Below, in pieces: positions 32,242-41,098 of a stretch of 64,000 nt of DNA. The stretch is taken from NCBI GenBank assembly GCA_035517495.1, contig DATIYT010000082.1, positions 1-64,000 of the forward strand. Reading direction: 5' to 3'. The notes beneath the pieces are model-generated. The model was not told the DNA's origin. It made no database searches and saw nothing but the letters and a program-made list of their open reading frames with translations. How positions within the stretch are numbered: position 1 is the first letter of the stretch; each line of letters begins with the position of its first letter. The stretch comes from DASZHJ01 sp035517495. Lineage in GTDB: Bacteria; Pseudomonadota; Alphaproteobacteria; ATCC43930; CGMCC-115725. The translations under genes were made by a program, and so were the position numbers.

Positions 32242-35200
32242 ATGGTCGCGGGCCTCGCTAACCAAAAAGTCGCGTCAAAGCAGGAAAGCCTAATCTCGAA
32301 AATCGTTCGCCTGGTGCTCTCGGGGCCGGTGATGTCGGCGCTCTGGCTCGCGATTTGCGGTTACTACATCCAGACCCAGGTGGGCTGGCCGGTGCTGTTC
32401 CAGATGCTGCCGCACGAGATCGCGATCACCTTGCTCGGGATCGCGGCACCGATTGCCTTCCTCTGGATCGTGACCGGTTTCTACGCCCGCGCGCGCGAGC
32501 TCGCGCGGTCGAGCAAGCTGCTGGCGGCGCGGGTCGATCAGCTCGTTTTCCCGTCGCCCGCCGGCGAAATCCGCATGCGCGAGATCAGCGAGCAATTGAG
32601 CGCGCAGGGTGACGCGCTCCGCAACAGCGTCGGCGAGGCGGCGGAGCGGCTGGAGCGCGCCTCCCGGGAGTTGGGCGAGCGCCTCGGCGGCATCGTCGCG
32701 GCGCTGAGCGCCGCGGTCGAGCGCGCCGAGCACGCCGACAACGATTTGATCTCGGTCTCGGCCCATGTGGCTAAGCTGAGCGAAGCGATGCAGAGCCATG
32801 CGCGCTCCATCGATCATGTGGTGACGCGCGATCTCGCCACCGCCACCGAACGGCTCGCGAGCCAGATCACCGTGGTCGAGATGGCGGTCGGCCGCGCCTT
32901 CGTCGCCGGCGGGGAGAAGATGACGGCGCAGGCGGAAGCTGCCGCGCGCGAGACCGCGAAGGTGCTGGACCACACCGCCGCACAGTCCCTCGCGCAGCTA
33001 CAGGCGGCGAGTGCGCGCCATGCCGACGGCCTCAAGGCTACGGCGCGGGGGATCGAGTCCACGCTGGCGGAATTTGAGACCGCGATAGCGGCGGTCACGG
33101 ACAAGGCGATCGGAAGCTTCGCCGAACGTGGCCGCGAGACCAACCACGCGCTGACCGATGCCGCGACCCGACTGCTCGATGCTTGTCGCGCCGTCGCCGA
33201 GCGCTCGACCGGGGAGATCGATGCCACCGGCGAGCGGTTGACCCGGAGCCTTGCCGCGTTCGAAGTGGCGGTCAACGAGGCGCAGAACCGCGCCGCCGAT
33301 CGCTTCACGACCGAGAGCCGCGAGGCCGAACGGCGACTGGCTGACGCCACCGAGACGCTGGTCGCGCGCGCGCGCGAGGCCGGACAGGAGTCGAAGACCG
33401 GGATCGATGCCGCGGCCGGGCGGATTCAAGACTCGCTCTCGGAATTCCAGGTGATGCTCGCGGCAATGACCGGCAACGCCGCCGAGACGCTGACCGAGCG
33501 GACGGAAGAGAGCGAGCAACTGCTGACCCGCGCCGCGGATCGCCTGCTGGAAGACGCACGCGCGGTCACCGATCGCGCAACCCAGGGCCTGAGCGGCAGC
33601 TCGGACACGATTTTGGCGGCGCTCTCCGGCTTCGAGGCCGCGATCGCTGCGGCGGCGGGCGCGGCCGGCGAGCGTGTGGTCGAACGCGGCCGCGAAGTGG
33701 AGCAGCAACTGGGCGGCACGATCGAGCGGATTGACCGCGCGTCGGAGAGCATCTCGACGAGCGCCCAGCACGGCGCCGACATCTTGCAGACCCATACCGA
33801 GCACCTGACCGTCGCCGGCAACAAGGCCGCGGCGCAGGGCGAAGTGCTCGCGAACGCGCTGCGCAGTTTCAACGCCGAGCTGCAGCACCTGAATGAGCAG
33901 ACGGCGCATCAGACGGAGCAGCTTGGGACGCAGCTCACGCGCCAAACGCAGTCGTTGCGGACCGGCGCCGGCGATGCGCTGCAGCGCCTCAAGGACGTGA
34001 ACGAGGGATTCAGCGCGCAATCGGATCACGTGGCGCAGACCGCGCGCCAAGCGAGCGCCCGCGTCGAGGAGGTTGGCGAGACCATCCGCGCCGAGGCGCG
34101 CGAGCTGCTGATCGCGGTCGAGCAGGTGACGGTTCGCCTGCAAGCGGCGGGCGAGCAGTTGCGCCAGCGCGGCCAAGATTTGAGCGGCGCCGCGCAAGCC
34201 GGCGTCTCGACCGTGCGGCAGGCCGCCGAGAGCTTCCGCGACAGCGGCGAAACCATCAACGTCGCGGCCGAAAGCGCCGCCGGCCGCGTCAGCGAGGTCG
34301 CGGGAAGCCTGCGCAGCCAAGCGCTCGACCTGCAGACCGCGGCGGAGCAGGCGGCGGCTCGACTGAGACGGGCATGCGACGGCTTCGAGCAGCAGGCCGA
34401 CCGGGTCGCGGGCGCGGCCGCCGAGGCGGGAATGCAATTGCAACATGTGGGCGACGCACTCGGGCAGCAGATACAAGTCGTCAAGGAGGGCACCGAGCAC
34501 GCGGCGCAGCGCGTCGTCGAATTGCAGGAAGCATTCACTCAGCAACTCGGCCATCTCAACACCGCGCGTACCACGGTCGGGAACCAAGTGGGCGAAATTC
34601 ATACGCTCTTGCAGCAGCAGGCGACCGACCTCGTGCGCGCCTCCGATCAGGCGAAGGAACGCTCGACGGCGGTCGGCGATGTGTTCCGCGAGCAAGCGCG
34701 GCAGCTCAAGGATGCCGCGAGTGAGGCGTTGACGCAGACCAACGCCATCGCCGTGGTCGTGCAGCAACAGGTCCGTGACTTACGCGGACTTGCCGACCAA
34801 CTCGGCACGTTGAGCGCCACCGTCAACGAGATGCTGCGCAGCGGCGCCAACGAGCTGGTGGAATCGACGGAGCGCGCACTCGGGCGCGGCGAGGAGATCG
34901 GGCAATTGCTGGGTGACCAGGGCCGCGCGGTCACCGGCATCAGCGAAGGGGTGATGCTCCGCCTGACGCAGAGCGGCGAGCTGATGCGCGATCGCGCGCA
35001 GGACTTGCAGGAAGCAGCCGACCGCACCGTCACGCGGCTCATCGAGCTTGGCGAGCGTTTTGCCGAGCGAAGCTCGCAAGTGGGCACTGCCGGCGACGGC
35101 GCGAGCGCCAAGCTGCGGGATACCAGCGCTGTCTTCCGCCAGCAGGCGCAGGACTTGGCCGCCGCCGCCGATCGGGCATCCGCAAGCGTCGAGCAAGCGG

Positions 35201-36048
35201 CCGCCACCTTCGGAGATCGCATCACGTCGCTCAGCAGCGGCAGCGAGCTGATGATGACGCGCCTCAAGGAATTGAGCGAGGCGGCCCGCAATCAGGCGCT
35301 TGCGCTTGCTTCTGCCGGCGAGGCGGTGGCGCTCCGCAGCGACCAGGCGAATGAGGCGCTGCGCCGCCAGCAGCGCGACCTGCAGGGTGCCTCGGAACAT
35401 GCGGCGGTCCGGCTCACCGAGGTGCGCGGCGCTCTGCGCGATCAGACCGTGGAGCTAAACGCCGTCACCGATAAGGCGATAGAGCGGCTCGACACCACCA
35501 GCCAGACCTATCGCCGTCAGGCCGACGGACTCGCGACAACCGCCGAGGAGGCCGCGACCCGCGCGCGCGACGCCGGCAGCGTGTTTCAGAATCAGGTCGA
35601 CCAACTTCTCAAGGCCGCCGGTGTCGCCGCCGAGCAGGCCGAGCGCGTGCGCGCCGCAGCGGTCTCGGCGCAGCAGGACACCTTCCTCAAAGCCGCGACC
35701 TTCATCATCGAGACATTGCAATCGATCGCCGTCGACTTGAACCGCATCCTCGACGAGGAAATTCCCGACTATGTCTGGAAACGCTTCCACGCCGGCGAAC
35801 GCGCGGTCTTTACGCGCCACCTTCTGCGCCTGCAGGATCGCGGCGAGGCGACCCAGATCCGGAAGAAATTCGAGGAAGATCCGAACTTCCGCGACTTCGT
35901 GCTGCGGTACCTGAACCAATTCGAGACACTGCTCGAACAGGCCCGCGAAGCCGACCACCAGGACGTGCTGGGCGCCACCTTCGTCACCGCCGACGTGGGT
36001 AAGCTCTATCTGCTGCTTTCGAACGCGGTCGGACGGTTGAAGCAGTAG
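32242..36048 (+). CDS. Large two-TM coiled-coil protein, TipN-like polarity factor candidate
   Basis: 1268 residues. Two membrane helices (~residues 25-45 and 58-80) sit at the N-terminus, followed by ~1070 residues of Ala/Glu/Gln/Arg-rich coiled coil. Residues 213-522 are five units of 62 residues. Residues 525-1149 are 25 units of exactly 25 residues with a consensus like AAExAxxRLxEVGExFRxQA-DLQ. Residues 1150-1268 are a globular C-terminus (IVDLNRI-type helix, DEEIPDYVWKRFHAGERAVF, KKFEEDPNFRDFVLRYLNQF). The two-TM start, long coil and conserved C-terminal domain recall TipN, the Caulobacter new-pole marker. I infer this from layout and remembered C-terminal similarity, not from a search. 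Alternative: a large cytoskeletal or chemoreceptor-like scaffold. Confidence 0.7.
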   Translation: MVAGLANQKVASKQESLISKIVRLVLSGPVMSALWLAICGYYIQTQVGWPVLFQMLPHEIAITLLGIAAPIAFLWIVTGFYARARELARSSKLLAARVDQLVFPSPAGEIRMREISEQLSAQGDALRNSVGEAAERLERASRELGERLGGIVAALSAAVERAEHADNDLISVSAHVAKLSEAMQSHARSIDHVVTRDLATATERLASQITVVEMAVGRAFVAGGEKMTAQAEAAARETAKVLDHTAAQSLAQLQAASARHADGLKATARGIESTLAEFETAIAAVTDKAIGSFAERGRETNHALTDAATRLLDACRAVAERSTGEIDATGERLTRSLAAFEVAVNEAQNRAADRFTTESREAERRLADATETLVARAREAGQESKTGIDAAAGRIQDSLSEFQVMLAAMTGNAAETLTERTEESEQLLTRAADRLLEDARAVTDRATQGLSGSSDTILAALSGFEAAIAAAAGAAGERVVERGREVEQQLGGTIERIDRASESISTSAQHGADILQTHTEHLTVAGNKAAAQGEVLANALRSFNAELQHLNEQTAHQTEQLGTQLTRQTQSLRTGAGDALQRLKDVNEGFSAQSDHVAQTARQASARVEEVGETIRAEARELLIAVEQVTVRLQAAGEQLRQRGQDLSGAAQAGVSTVRQAAESFRDSGETINVAAESAAGRVSEVAGSLRSQALDLQTAAEQAAARLRRACDGFEQQADRVAGAAAEAGMQLQHVGDALGQQIQVVKEGTEHAAQRVVELQEAFTQQLGHLNTARTTVGNQVGEIHTLLQQQATDLVRASDQAKERSTAVGDVFREQARQLKDAASEALTQTNAIAVVVQQQVRDLRGLADQLGTLSATVNEMLRSGANELVESTERALGRGEEIGQLLGDQGRAVTGISEGVMLRLTQSGELMRDRAQDLQEAADRTVTRLIELGERFAERSSQVGTAGDGASAKLRDTSAVFRQQAQDLAAAADRASASVEQAAATFGDRITSLSSGSELMMTRLKELSEAARNQALALASAGEAVALRSDQANEALRRQQRDLQGASEHAAVRLTEVRGALRDQTVELNAVTDKAIERLDTTSQTYRRQADGLATTAEEAATRARDAGSVFQNQVDQLLKAAGVAAEQAERVRAAAVSAQQDTFLKAATFIIETLQSIAVDLNRILDEEIPDYVWKRFHAGERAVFTRHLLRLQDRGEATQIRKKFEEDPNFRDFVLRYLNQFETLLEQAREADHQDVLGATFVTADVGKLYLLLSNAVGRLKQ
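32878..33807 (+). repeat. Tandem 186-nt units (62-residue coiled-coil repeat, ~5 copies)
   Basis: Protein units at residues 213-274 (weak), 275-336, 337-398, 399-460 and 461-522 (weak). The three middle units are exactly 62 residues and start LAEFETAIAA, LAAFEVAVNE and LSEFQVMLAA. Position-matched RE/EA pairs, a (T/A)DAAT.L(L/V) stretch and a GEIDATG-like turn recur. No gaps are needed between copies. Confidence 0.75.
33814..35688 (+). repeat. 25 tandem 75-nt units (25-residue coiled-coil repeat)
   Basis: Residues 525-1149 divide without any gap into 25 units of 25 residues. Examples are AVEQVTVRLQAAGEQLRQRG (+5), AAESAAGRVSEVAGSLRSQA (+5) and ASEHAAVRLTEVRGALRDQT (+5). The units are too diverged for a recent DNA duplication. 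The last unit (1125-1149) is degenerate. 25 residues equal seven turns at 3.57 per turn, i.e. two heptads plus a hendecad. Confidence 0.85.
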
Positions 36049-36063
36049 GGCGCGGCGCTCGCG

Positions 36064-36906
36064 CTACAGCGTCGCCTCGATCGCTTGTCGGAGAGCCGAC
36101 GTTACCTTGGGCGTCACGCCGAAGAACGCGCGGAAGGCAGGGACCGCCTGGTGCAGCAGCATGCCGAGCCCATCGACGGTGGGATTGCCGCGCGATCGAG
36201 CCGCGAGCAGCAGAGGCGTCTCGCAGGGGATGTAGACGATATCGCAAACAAGCGTGTCGCGTGACAGGCGGTCGAGCGATATTTCGAGCGGCGGCTGCCC
36301 CGCCATGCCCTGGCTCGTGGTGTTGACCAGCAGCGCAGCGCCCCCGAGCGCTTCGGAGCGCCGCTCCCACGGCAGCGCGCGGAGCGGCGGTCCGATCTCG
36401 TCGGCGAGCGCTTGCGCTCGCGCCAGCGTGCGGTTGAGGACGCGGATTTCCGGTGCGCCGCGATCCGTGAGACTTGCGATCACCGCGCGCGCGCCGCCGC
36501 CCGCGCCCAGCACCACCGCCGGCCCGCGATCGGCGCGCCATCCCGGCTGCGCCTCGGCAAGATTCGCCCCATAACCCTCGGCGTCGGTATTGAGGCCCAG
36601 CAAAGTTCCATCGGCTCGCACAACCACCGTGTTGAGGGCGCCGATGCGTCGCGCGAGCGGGTCGACCTCGTCCACCAGCGCCATCGCCGCGACCTTGTGC
36701 GGGATGGTCACGTTGCACCCGGCGAAGCCCAGTGCCGGAAGTCCCTTGAGCGCCGCCGGCAGCGCCTCGGGCCGCACCGCCATCGGCAAATAGGCGCCCG
36801 CGATCGCGTGCTCGCGCAGCCAAAAGCCATGCAGCGCCGGCGAGCGCGAGTGGCTGACCGGCCAGCCGATGACGCCGGCGAGGCGAAAGGGACGGAACTC
36901 CGTCAT
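36064..36906 (-). CDS. aroE: Shikimate dehydrogenase
   Basis: 280 residues: GVIGWPVSHSRSPALHGFWL (shikimate-binding Ser pair), FAGCNVTIPHKVAAM (catalytic Lys), NTDAEGYGANL (catalytic Asp), and the NADP-binding VVLGAGGGARAVIASL followed by LNRTLARAQ. It reduces 3-dehydroshikimate with NADPH in aromatic amino-acid synthesis. Convergent with the coiled-coil gene. Usual neighbours (coaE, dnaQ, maf) are absent within the window. Confidence 0.96.
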   Translation of the reverse strand: MTEFRPFRLAGVIGWPVSHSRSPALHGFWLREHAIAGAYLPMAVRPEALPAALKGLPALGFAGCNVTIPHKVAAMALVDEVDPLARRIGALNTVVVRADGTLLGLNTDAEGYGANLAEAQPGWRADRGPAVVLGAGGGARAVIASLTDRGAPEIRVLNRTLARAQALADEIGPPLRALPWERRSEALGGAALLVNTTSQGMAGQPPLEISLDRLSRDTLVCDIVYIPCETPLLLAARSRGNPTVDGLGMLLHQAVPAFRAFFGVTPKVTSALRQAIEATL

Positions 36907-36968
36907 TGTGATCCCCGTAACTCGATCGTGCCGACGCTACACGAAGCCGCCAGGGCCCGCCAGGAGCG

Positions 36969-37778
36969 TCAGCTCTCGCCGATCAACCCAGCTTGGTAGC
37001 GCGCGATGCTCCAGCCGCCGTCGACCACGAGAGTATGTCCGTTGATGAAGCTCGCATCGTCGGATCCGAGGAATGCCGCTGCCGCCGCTATGTCGTCGGG
37101 CGTGCCCATGCGCGGCACTGGCGTCGCCTCCGCCATAAGCCGCCGGAACCAGGGTTTGGTATCGAGATTGCGTTGCGACATCTCGGTGACGATGAGTCCG
37201 GGCGCGATCGCGTTGACGGTGATGCCGCGCGGTGCGTAATCGACCGCCATCGAGCGGGTGAGCGCGATCAGTCCCGCCTTCGCCGCGGCATAGGAGGAGG
37301 AAGTCGGGAACCCCATCAATCCGAACACCGAAGCCATGTTGATGATTCGTCCGTTTCGGCCGGCGGTGATATGCGGCAGCGCTGCCTTTGCCATGCGGAA
37401 TTGCGCGGTGAGGTCGATTTCGATGGTCTGGCGCCAGTCGGTTTCGGGAAGCTCGGCCACCGGCCGCGAACCGCCGATCCCCGCATTGTTGACGAGAATC
37501 TCCAACCCTCCCCAGCGTCGTAGGCATGTCTCGACAATGGCGTTGGGCGCCTCCGCTTCGGAAATATCGATGGCCAGGGCGGCCACCGGCCGTCCGGCAT
37601 CTTGCAACTCGCGCTCGACCGCCGCGAGGCGTTCGGCCGCGCGATCAACCAACAACAGGCGCGCGCCCTCGCCGGCAAATCGTCGGCCTATCGCGCGTCC
37701 GATCCCCGCGGCGGCACCGGTGATGATGGCGGTCCGGTCTTTCAGTCTTTCGGCAGCCATTGGCGATTCTCCCTTCAC
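36969..37778 (-). CDS. SDR-family oxidoreductase
   Basis: 269 residues of classical short-chain dehydrogenase: AIITGAAAGIGRAIGRRF (NAD(P)-binding), LVNNAGIGG (NNAG), INMASVFGLM (Ser), SSYAAAKAGL (YxxxK) and a C-terminal NGHTLVVDGGWS. LVDRA after strand 2 carries Asp, favouring NAD(H). It oxidises or reduces an alcohol/ketone of unknown identity; it borders the accessory metabolic region. Confidence 0.93.
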   Translation of the reverse strand: MKGESPMAAERLKDRTAIITGAAAGIGRAIGRRFAGEGARLLLVDRAAERLAAVERELQDAGRPVAALAIDISEAEAPNAIVETCLRRWGGLEILVNNAGIGGSRPVAELPETDWRQTIEIDLTAQFRMAKAALPHITAGRNGRIINMASVFGLMGFPTSSSYAAAKAGLIALTRSMAVDYAPRGITVNAIAPGLIVTEMSQRNLDTKPWFRRLMAEATPVPRMGTPDDIAAAAAFLGSDDASFINGHTLVVDGGWSIARYQAGLIGES

Positions 37779-37872
37779 TTGCTGCGCGGCAGGATAGCGC
37801 GCCGGCGGGACGGTTGCCTCTCTGCTGCGCCTGCCGTTAGGCTGCCGGGATCGCGGTCACTCCGAGGGTTCC

Positions 37873-39354
37873 ATGCGCATCGTCGCCGCCATGATGAAGC
37901 ACGAGACCAACACTTTCTCGCCGGTGCCGACGCCGCTTGAGCGCTTCGCGCGAGGGCGCCGCGAACCGCCCGCGGGCAAGGACGCATACGAGGCCTTCAA
38001 GGGCACCGGCAGCGGCTTGGCGGCGTTCATCGACTTGGCGGAGCAGAAGGGGGCCGAGATTACGATTCCGATCGCCGCGGCGGCCCCGCCCAGCGGACCT
38101 GTTCCCGCTGCCGTGTTCGAGCACATGGCAGGGCGCATCTGCGAGGCCGTGGCTCGCGGAGCCGACGCGATCCTGCTCGATCTTCATGGCGCGATGGTGA
38201 CGGAAAGCACCGAGGACGGCGAGGGCGAGCTGCTGCGGCGCGTACGCGCGCTCGCGCCAAAGACGCCGATCGGCGTCTCGCTCGACATGCACACCAACCT
38301 CTACCCGGCGATGGTCGAGAACGCGACGGTTCTCGCGGGCTATCAGACCTATCCGCACATCGACATGTACGAGACCGGGCTGCGCGCGGGCCGACCGATT
38401 CTCGCCATGCTCGAAGGCAGGGCCCGTCCGCAGATGGCCTGGGGCAATCGGCCGATGCTGCCGCACGTGATGCGGCAGGGCAGCGATGATGCGCCCAATC
38501 GCGAGCTGCAGGCGCGCTGCCGCGCGCTCGAGGCCGAGGGCGCGCTCGCGGCAACGGTGTTCGTGGGGTTCCCGCATGCCGACATCCGAAACGCAGGCCT
38601 CTCCGCCGTGGTGGTGACCGATGGCGACGCCGAGCGTGCTCGCCGCTCCTGCGACGCGTTGTTGGACCAGGCCTGGGCGGCCCGCGAGGCCTTCGTCTAT
38701 GCGATCGAGCCTCTGGAGCAGTCGCTGGCGCGCGCGAAGGCGCTGACCGATGGCCCGGTGGTTCTGCTCGACCACTACGACAATTCGGCTTCCGGCGGCA
38801 CCATGGATTCGATGACGGTGCTGGGCGCCATCATGCGGACTGGCCTCGAGAACGTCGCCGCCTTCGCGATCCATGATCCCGGCGCGGTAGAGGCGATGAT
38901 CCGGGCCGGCATCGGCTCCGAGGTGACATTGGCCCTCGGCGGCAAGATCGACATGCCCAGCATCAAGCGCAAGGGCGAGCCGCTGACGGTCACCGGCACC
39001 GTCAAGCTCATCTCCAACGGCCGCTTTCGCAATCGCGGGCCGATGGCACGCGGCGTGCTGCAGGACATGGGTCCGACGGTGGTGCTGGACACCGGCAAGG
39101 TCGAGATCGTCGTGATTACCCGGCACCAGGAGCCCAACGATTTCGAATGCTTTGCGTCGCTGGGCATCGATGCCACCGCGAAGCGTTATCTGATGCTCAA
39201 GAGCCGCGTCCACTGGCGCGCCGGCTTCAAGCCGATCGCCAAGAGCGTCGTCGAGTGCGCGGGCGTCGGAGTGTGCACCTCCGACTATGGCATGCTTGAT
39301 TTTCGCCATGTGCGCCGGCCTATCTTCCCGCTCGACCGCATCAACACGCCTTGA
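37873..39354 (+). CDS. M81-family metallopeptidase (MlrC-like)
   Basis: 493 residues: MRIVAAMMKHETNTFSPVPT, the DLHGAMV metal-binding motif (~103), LDMHTNLYP and YPHIDMYETG with further His/Asp ligands, then the C-terminal MlrC part (LLDHYDNSASGGTMDS). MlrC opens products of microcystin degradation, but this family is broad and many members work on small amides or lactams. It opens the 37.9-49.9 kb accessory region. The function in this context is not known. Confidence 0.9.
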   Translation: MRIVAAMMKHETNTFSPVPTPLERFARGRREPPAGKDAYEAFKGTGSGLAAFIDLAEQKGAEITIPIAAAAPPSGPVPAAVFEHMAGRICEAVARGADAILLDLHGAMVTESTEDGEGELLRRVRALAPKTPIGVSLDMHTNLYPAMVENATVLAGYQTYPHIDMYETGLRAGRPILAMLEGRARPQMAWGNRPMLPHVMRQGSDDAPNRELQARCRALEAEGALAATVFVGFPHADIRNAGLSAVVVTDGDAERARRSCDALLDQAWAAREAFVYAIEPLEQSLARAKALTDGPVVLLDHYDNSASGGTMDSMTVLGAIMRTGLENVAAFAIHDPGAVEAMIRAGIGSEVTLALGGKIDMPSIKRKGEPLTVTGTVKLISNGRFRNRGPMARGVLQDMGPTVVLDTGKVEIVVITRHQEPNDFECFASLGIDATAKRYLMLKSRVHWRAGFKPIAKSVVECAGVGVCTSDYGMLDFRHVRRPIFPLDRINTP

Positions 39355-39417
39355 GGAGTGGCGCGAGCCTCTTTAAGGTTGCCTTGGCGGAATATCGATC
39401 GCAGACGGAGACGCGGC

Positions 39418-41094
39418 ATGGCGATGATGGCGGGAAAGCGCGCCTTTCTTGAGCTTCTGAAGCAGGAGGGCGTCGAATTCATTTTCGGCAATCCCGGCAC
39501 CACTGAACTGCCGCTGATGGACGCGCTCGCGGTCGAGCCCAATATCCGCTACGTCCTGGCTCTGCAGGAGGCGGCCGTGATGGCCATGGCCGACGGCTAT
39601 GCCCAAGCCGGCGGCCGCTTGGCGGTCGTCAACGTGCACGTGACGCCGGGCCTCGGCAATGCCATGGGCATGCTCTACGACGCACAGAAGGCGGGTGCGC
39701 CGATCCTGGTTACGGCCGGTCAGCACGACCAGAGCTTCACCTTCACCGAGCCGATCCTTTGGGGCGACCTGCCGCCGATCGCGCGGCCCCTGGTCAAATG
39801 GTCTTCGGAGGTGCGCCGGCTTGCGGAGCTGCCGCGTGCCATTCATCGCGCGGCCAAGACCGCGCTCGCGCCGCCGACCGGGCCCGTATTCTTGTCGCTC
39901 CCCGGCGATGTCCTCACCAGCGAGGCTGATATCGAGCTGGGCGCGCCGACGCGGGTTGCGGCGCGGCTCCGCGGTGACGCCGCCGCGATTGAAGCCGCGG
40001 CCGAGCGGCTGCTGCGCGCCGAGCGGCCCGTGATCATGGCGGGAGACGCGGTGGCGCAAAGCCGCGCCCATGGCGAGATCGTGCGGCTGGCCGAGCTGCT
40101 GGGCGCGCCGGTGCATCCCGAGGGCGTGGCAAACACCGCGTCGTTTCCGACCTCGCACCCCCTCTTCAAGGGCGCGCTCACGCGGCTTGCGCCCAGTCTT
40201 CGCTCGGCGCTCGAACAATACGATCTGCTGTTCTCGGTGGGGGCCGACCTCTTCACGATGTCGCTGCCCTCGGATGTCGATCCGATGCCGGCGGGCTTGC
40301 CCCTTATCCACCTCGACATCGATCCCTGGGAGATCGGCAAGAACTATCCGGCGGAGGTCGCGATCCTCGGGGATCCCAAGGTCACCTTGCAGGACCTGAT
40401 CGCGGTGCTGGAGCGGCAGATGACGGCGTCGCAACGCGCCGCGGCCGCGGCGCGTTCCAAGGAAGTCCGTGCGGCGATCGCCGACGACCTGGAAAGCCTG
40501 AAGGCGCGCGCTCGTGCCGAGGCGGAGCTCACGCCGATCCGCCCGTTGGCGCTCATGTACGCGATCGGCGAGACCTTGCCGCCGGAAGCCGTCGTCATCG
40601 ACGAATCTGTTTCATCGAGCCCCGGACTCCGGCAGTTTCTGCGCAGCAACGATCCCCAGAGCTTCTTTGGCCTGCGTGGCGGCGGCATCGGGTGGGGATT
40701 GCCGGCGACCATCGGCGCCAAGCTCGCATTGCCGGATCGGCCGGTGGTGGGCCTGATCGGCGACGGCAGCGCCATGTATACCTGCCAGGCGCTCTGGACC
40801 GCCGCTCATGAATCGGTGCCGGCAGTGTTTGTCATTATTAACAACGCCTCCTACCGCATCCTGAAGCAGCGCGCCAACGCCATGCGCGGGCACGCCGCGC
40901 AGACTGATCTCTACGTCGGCATGGACCTCGTGCATCCGCGCGTCGACTACGTGGCGCTTGCTCGCTCGCTCGGCGTCGACGCGGAACGCGCGACCACCAT
41001 TCCGCAGGCCTGTGATCTCATCAAACGCGGCATCGCGAGCCAAGGTCCGACGCTGATCGACGTGCAAATGGATACGGGGTTCAAACCTGCTTGA
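39418..41094 (+). CDS. ThDP-dependent decarboxylase (benzoylformate decarboxylase-like)
   Basis: 558 residues from ATG 39418. The N-terminal ThDP half has EFIFGNPGTTELPLMDAL, with the activating Glu (NPGTTE), LQEAAVMAMADGYA and NVHVTPGLGNAMGMLYDAQK. The C-terminal half has GDGSAMYTCQALWTAAHE and NNASYRILK, the Mg-ThDP motif. The layout follows benzoylformate decarboxylase/MdlC more than acetolactate synthase. It decarboxylates a 2-oxo acid. A downstream hydrolase starts 4 nt after the stop. Confidence 0.88.
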   Translation: MAMMAGKRAFLELLKQEGVEFIFGNPGTTELPLMDALAVEPNIRYVLALQEAAVMAMADGYAQAGGRLAVVNVHVTPGLGNAMGMLYDAQKAGAPILVTAGQHDQSFTFTEPILWGDLPPIARPLVKWSSEVRRLAELPRAIHRAAKTALAPPTGPVFLSLPGDVLTSEADIELGAPTRVAARLRGDAAAIEAAAERLLRAERPVIMAGDAVAQSRAHGEIVRLAELLGAPVHPEGVANTASFPTSHPLFKGALTRLAPSLRSALEQYDLLFSVGADLFTMSLPSDVDPMPAGLPLIHLDIDPWEIGKNYPAEVAILGDPKVTLQDLIAVLERQMTASQRAAAAARSKEVRAAIADDLESLKARARAEAELTPIRPLALMYAIGETLPPEAVVIDESVSSSPGLRQFLRSNDPQSFFGLRGGGIGWGLPATIGAKLALPDRPVVGLIGDGSAMYTCQALWTAAHESVPAVFVIINNASYRILKQRANAMRGHAAQTDLYVGMDLVHPRVDYVALARSLGVDAERATTIPQACDLIKRGIASQGPTLIDVQMDTGFKPA

Positions 41095-41098
41095 GAGC

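Noticed and set aside
32998..34767. 589-codon minus-strand frame opposite the coiled-coil gene
   Set aside because: High GC and the codon pattern of the Ala/Glu/Arg-rich gene keep the opposite strand open. No domain is recognisable, and the plus strand has clear repeats and membrane helices.
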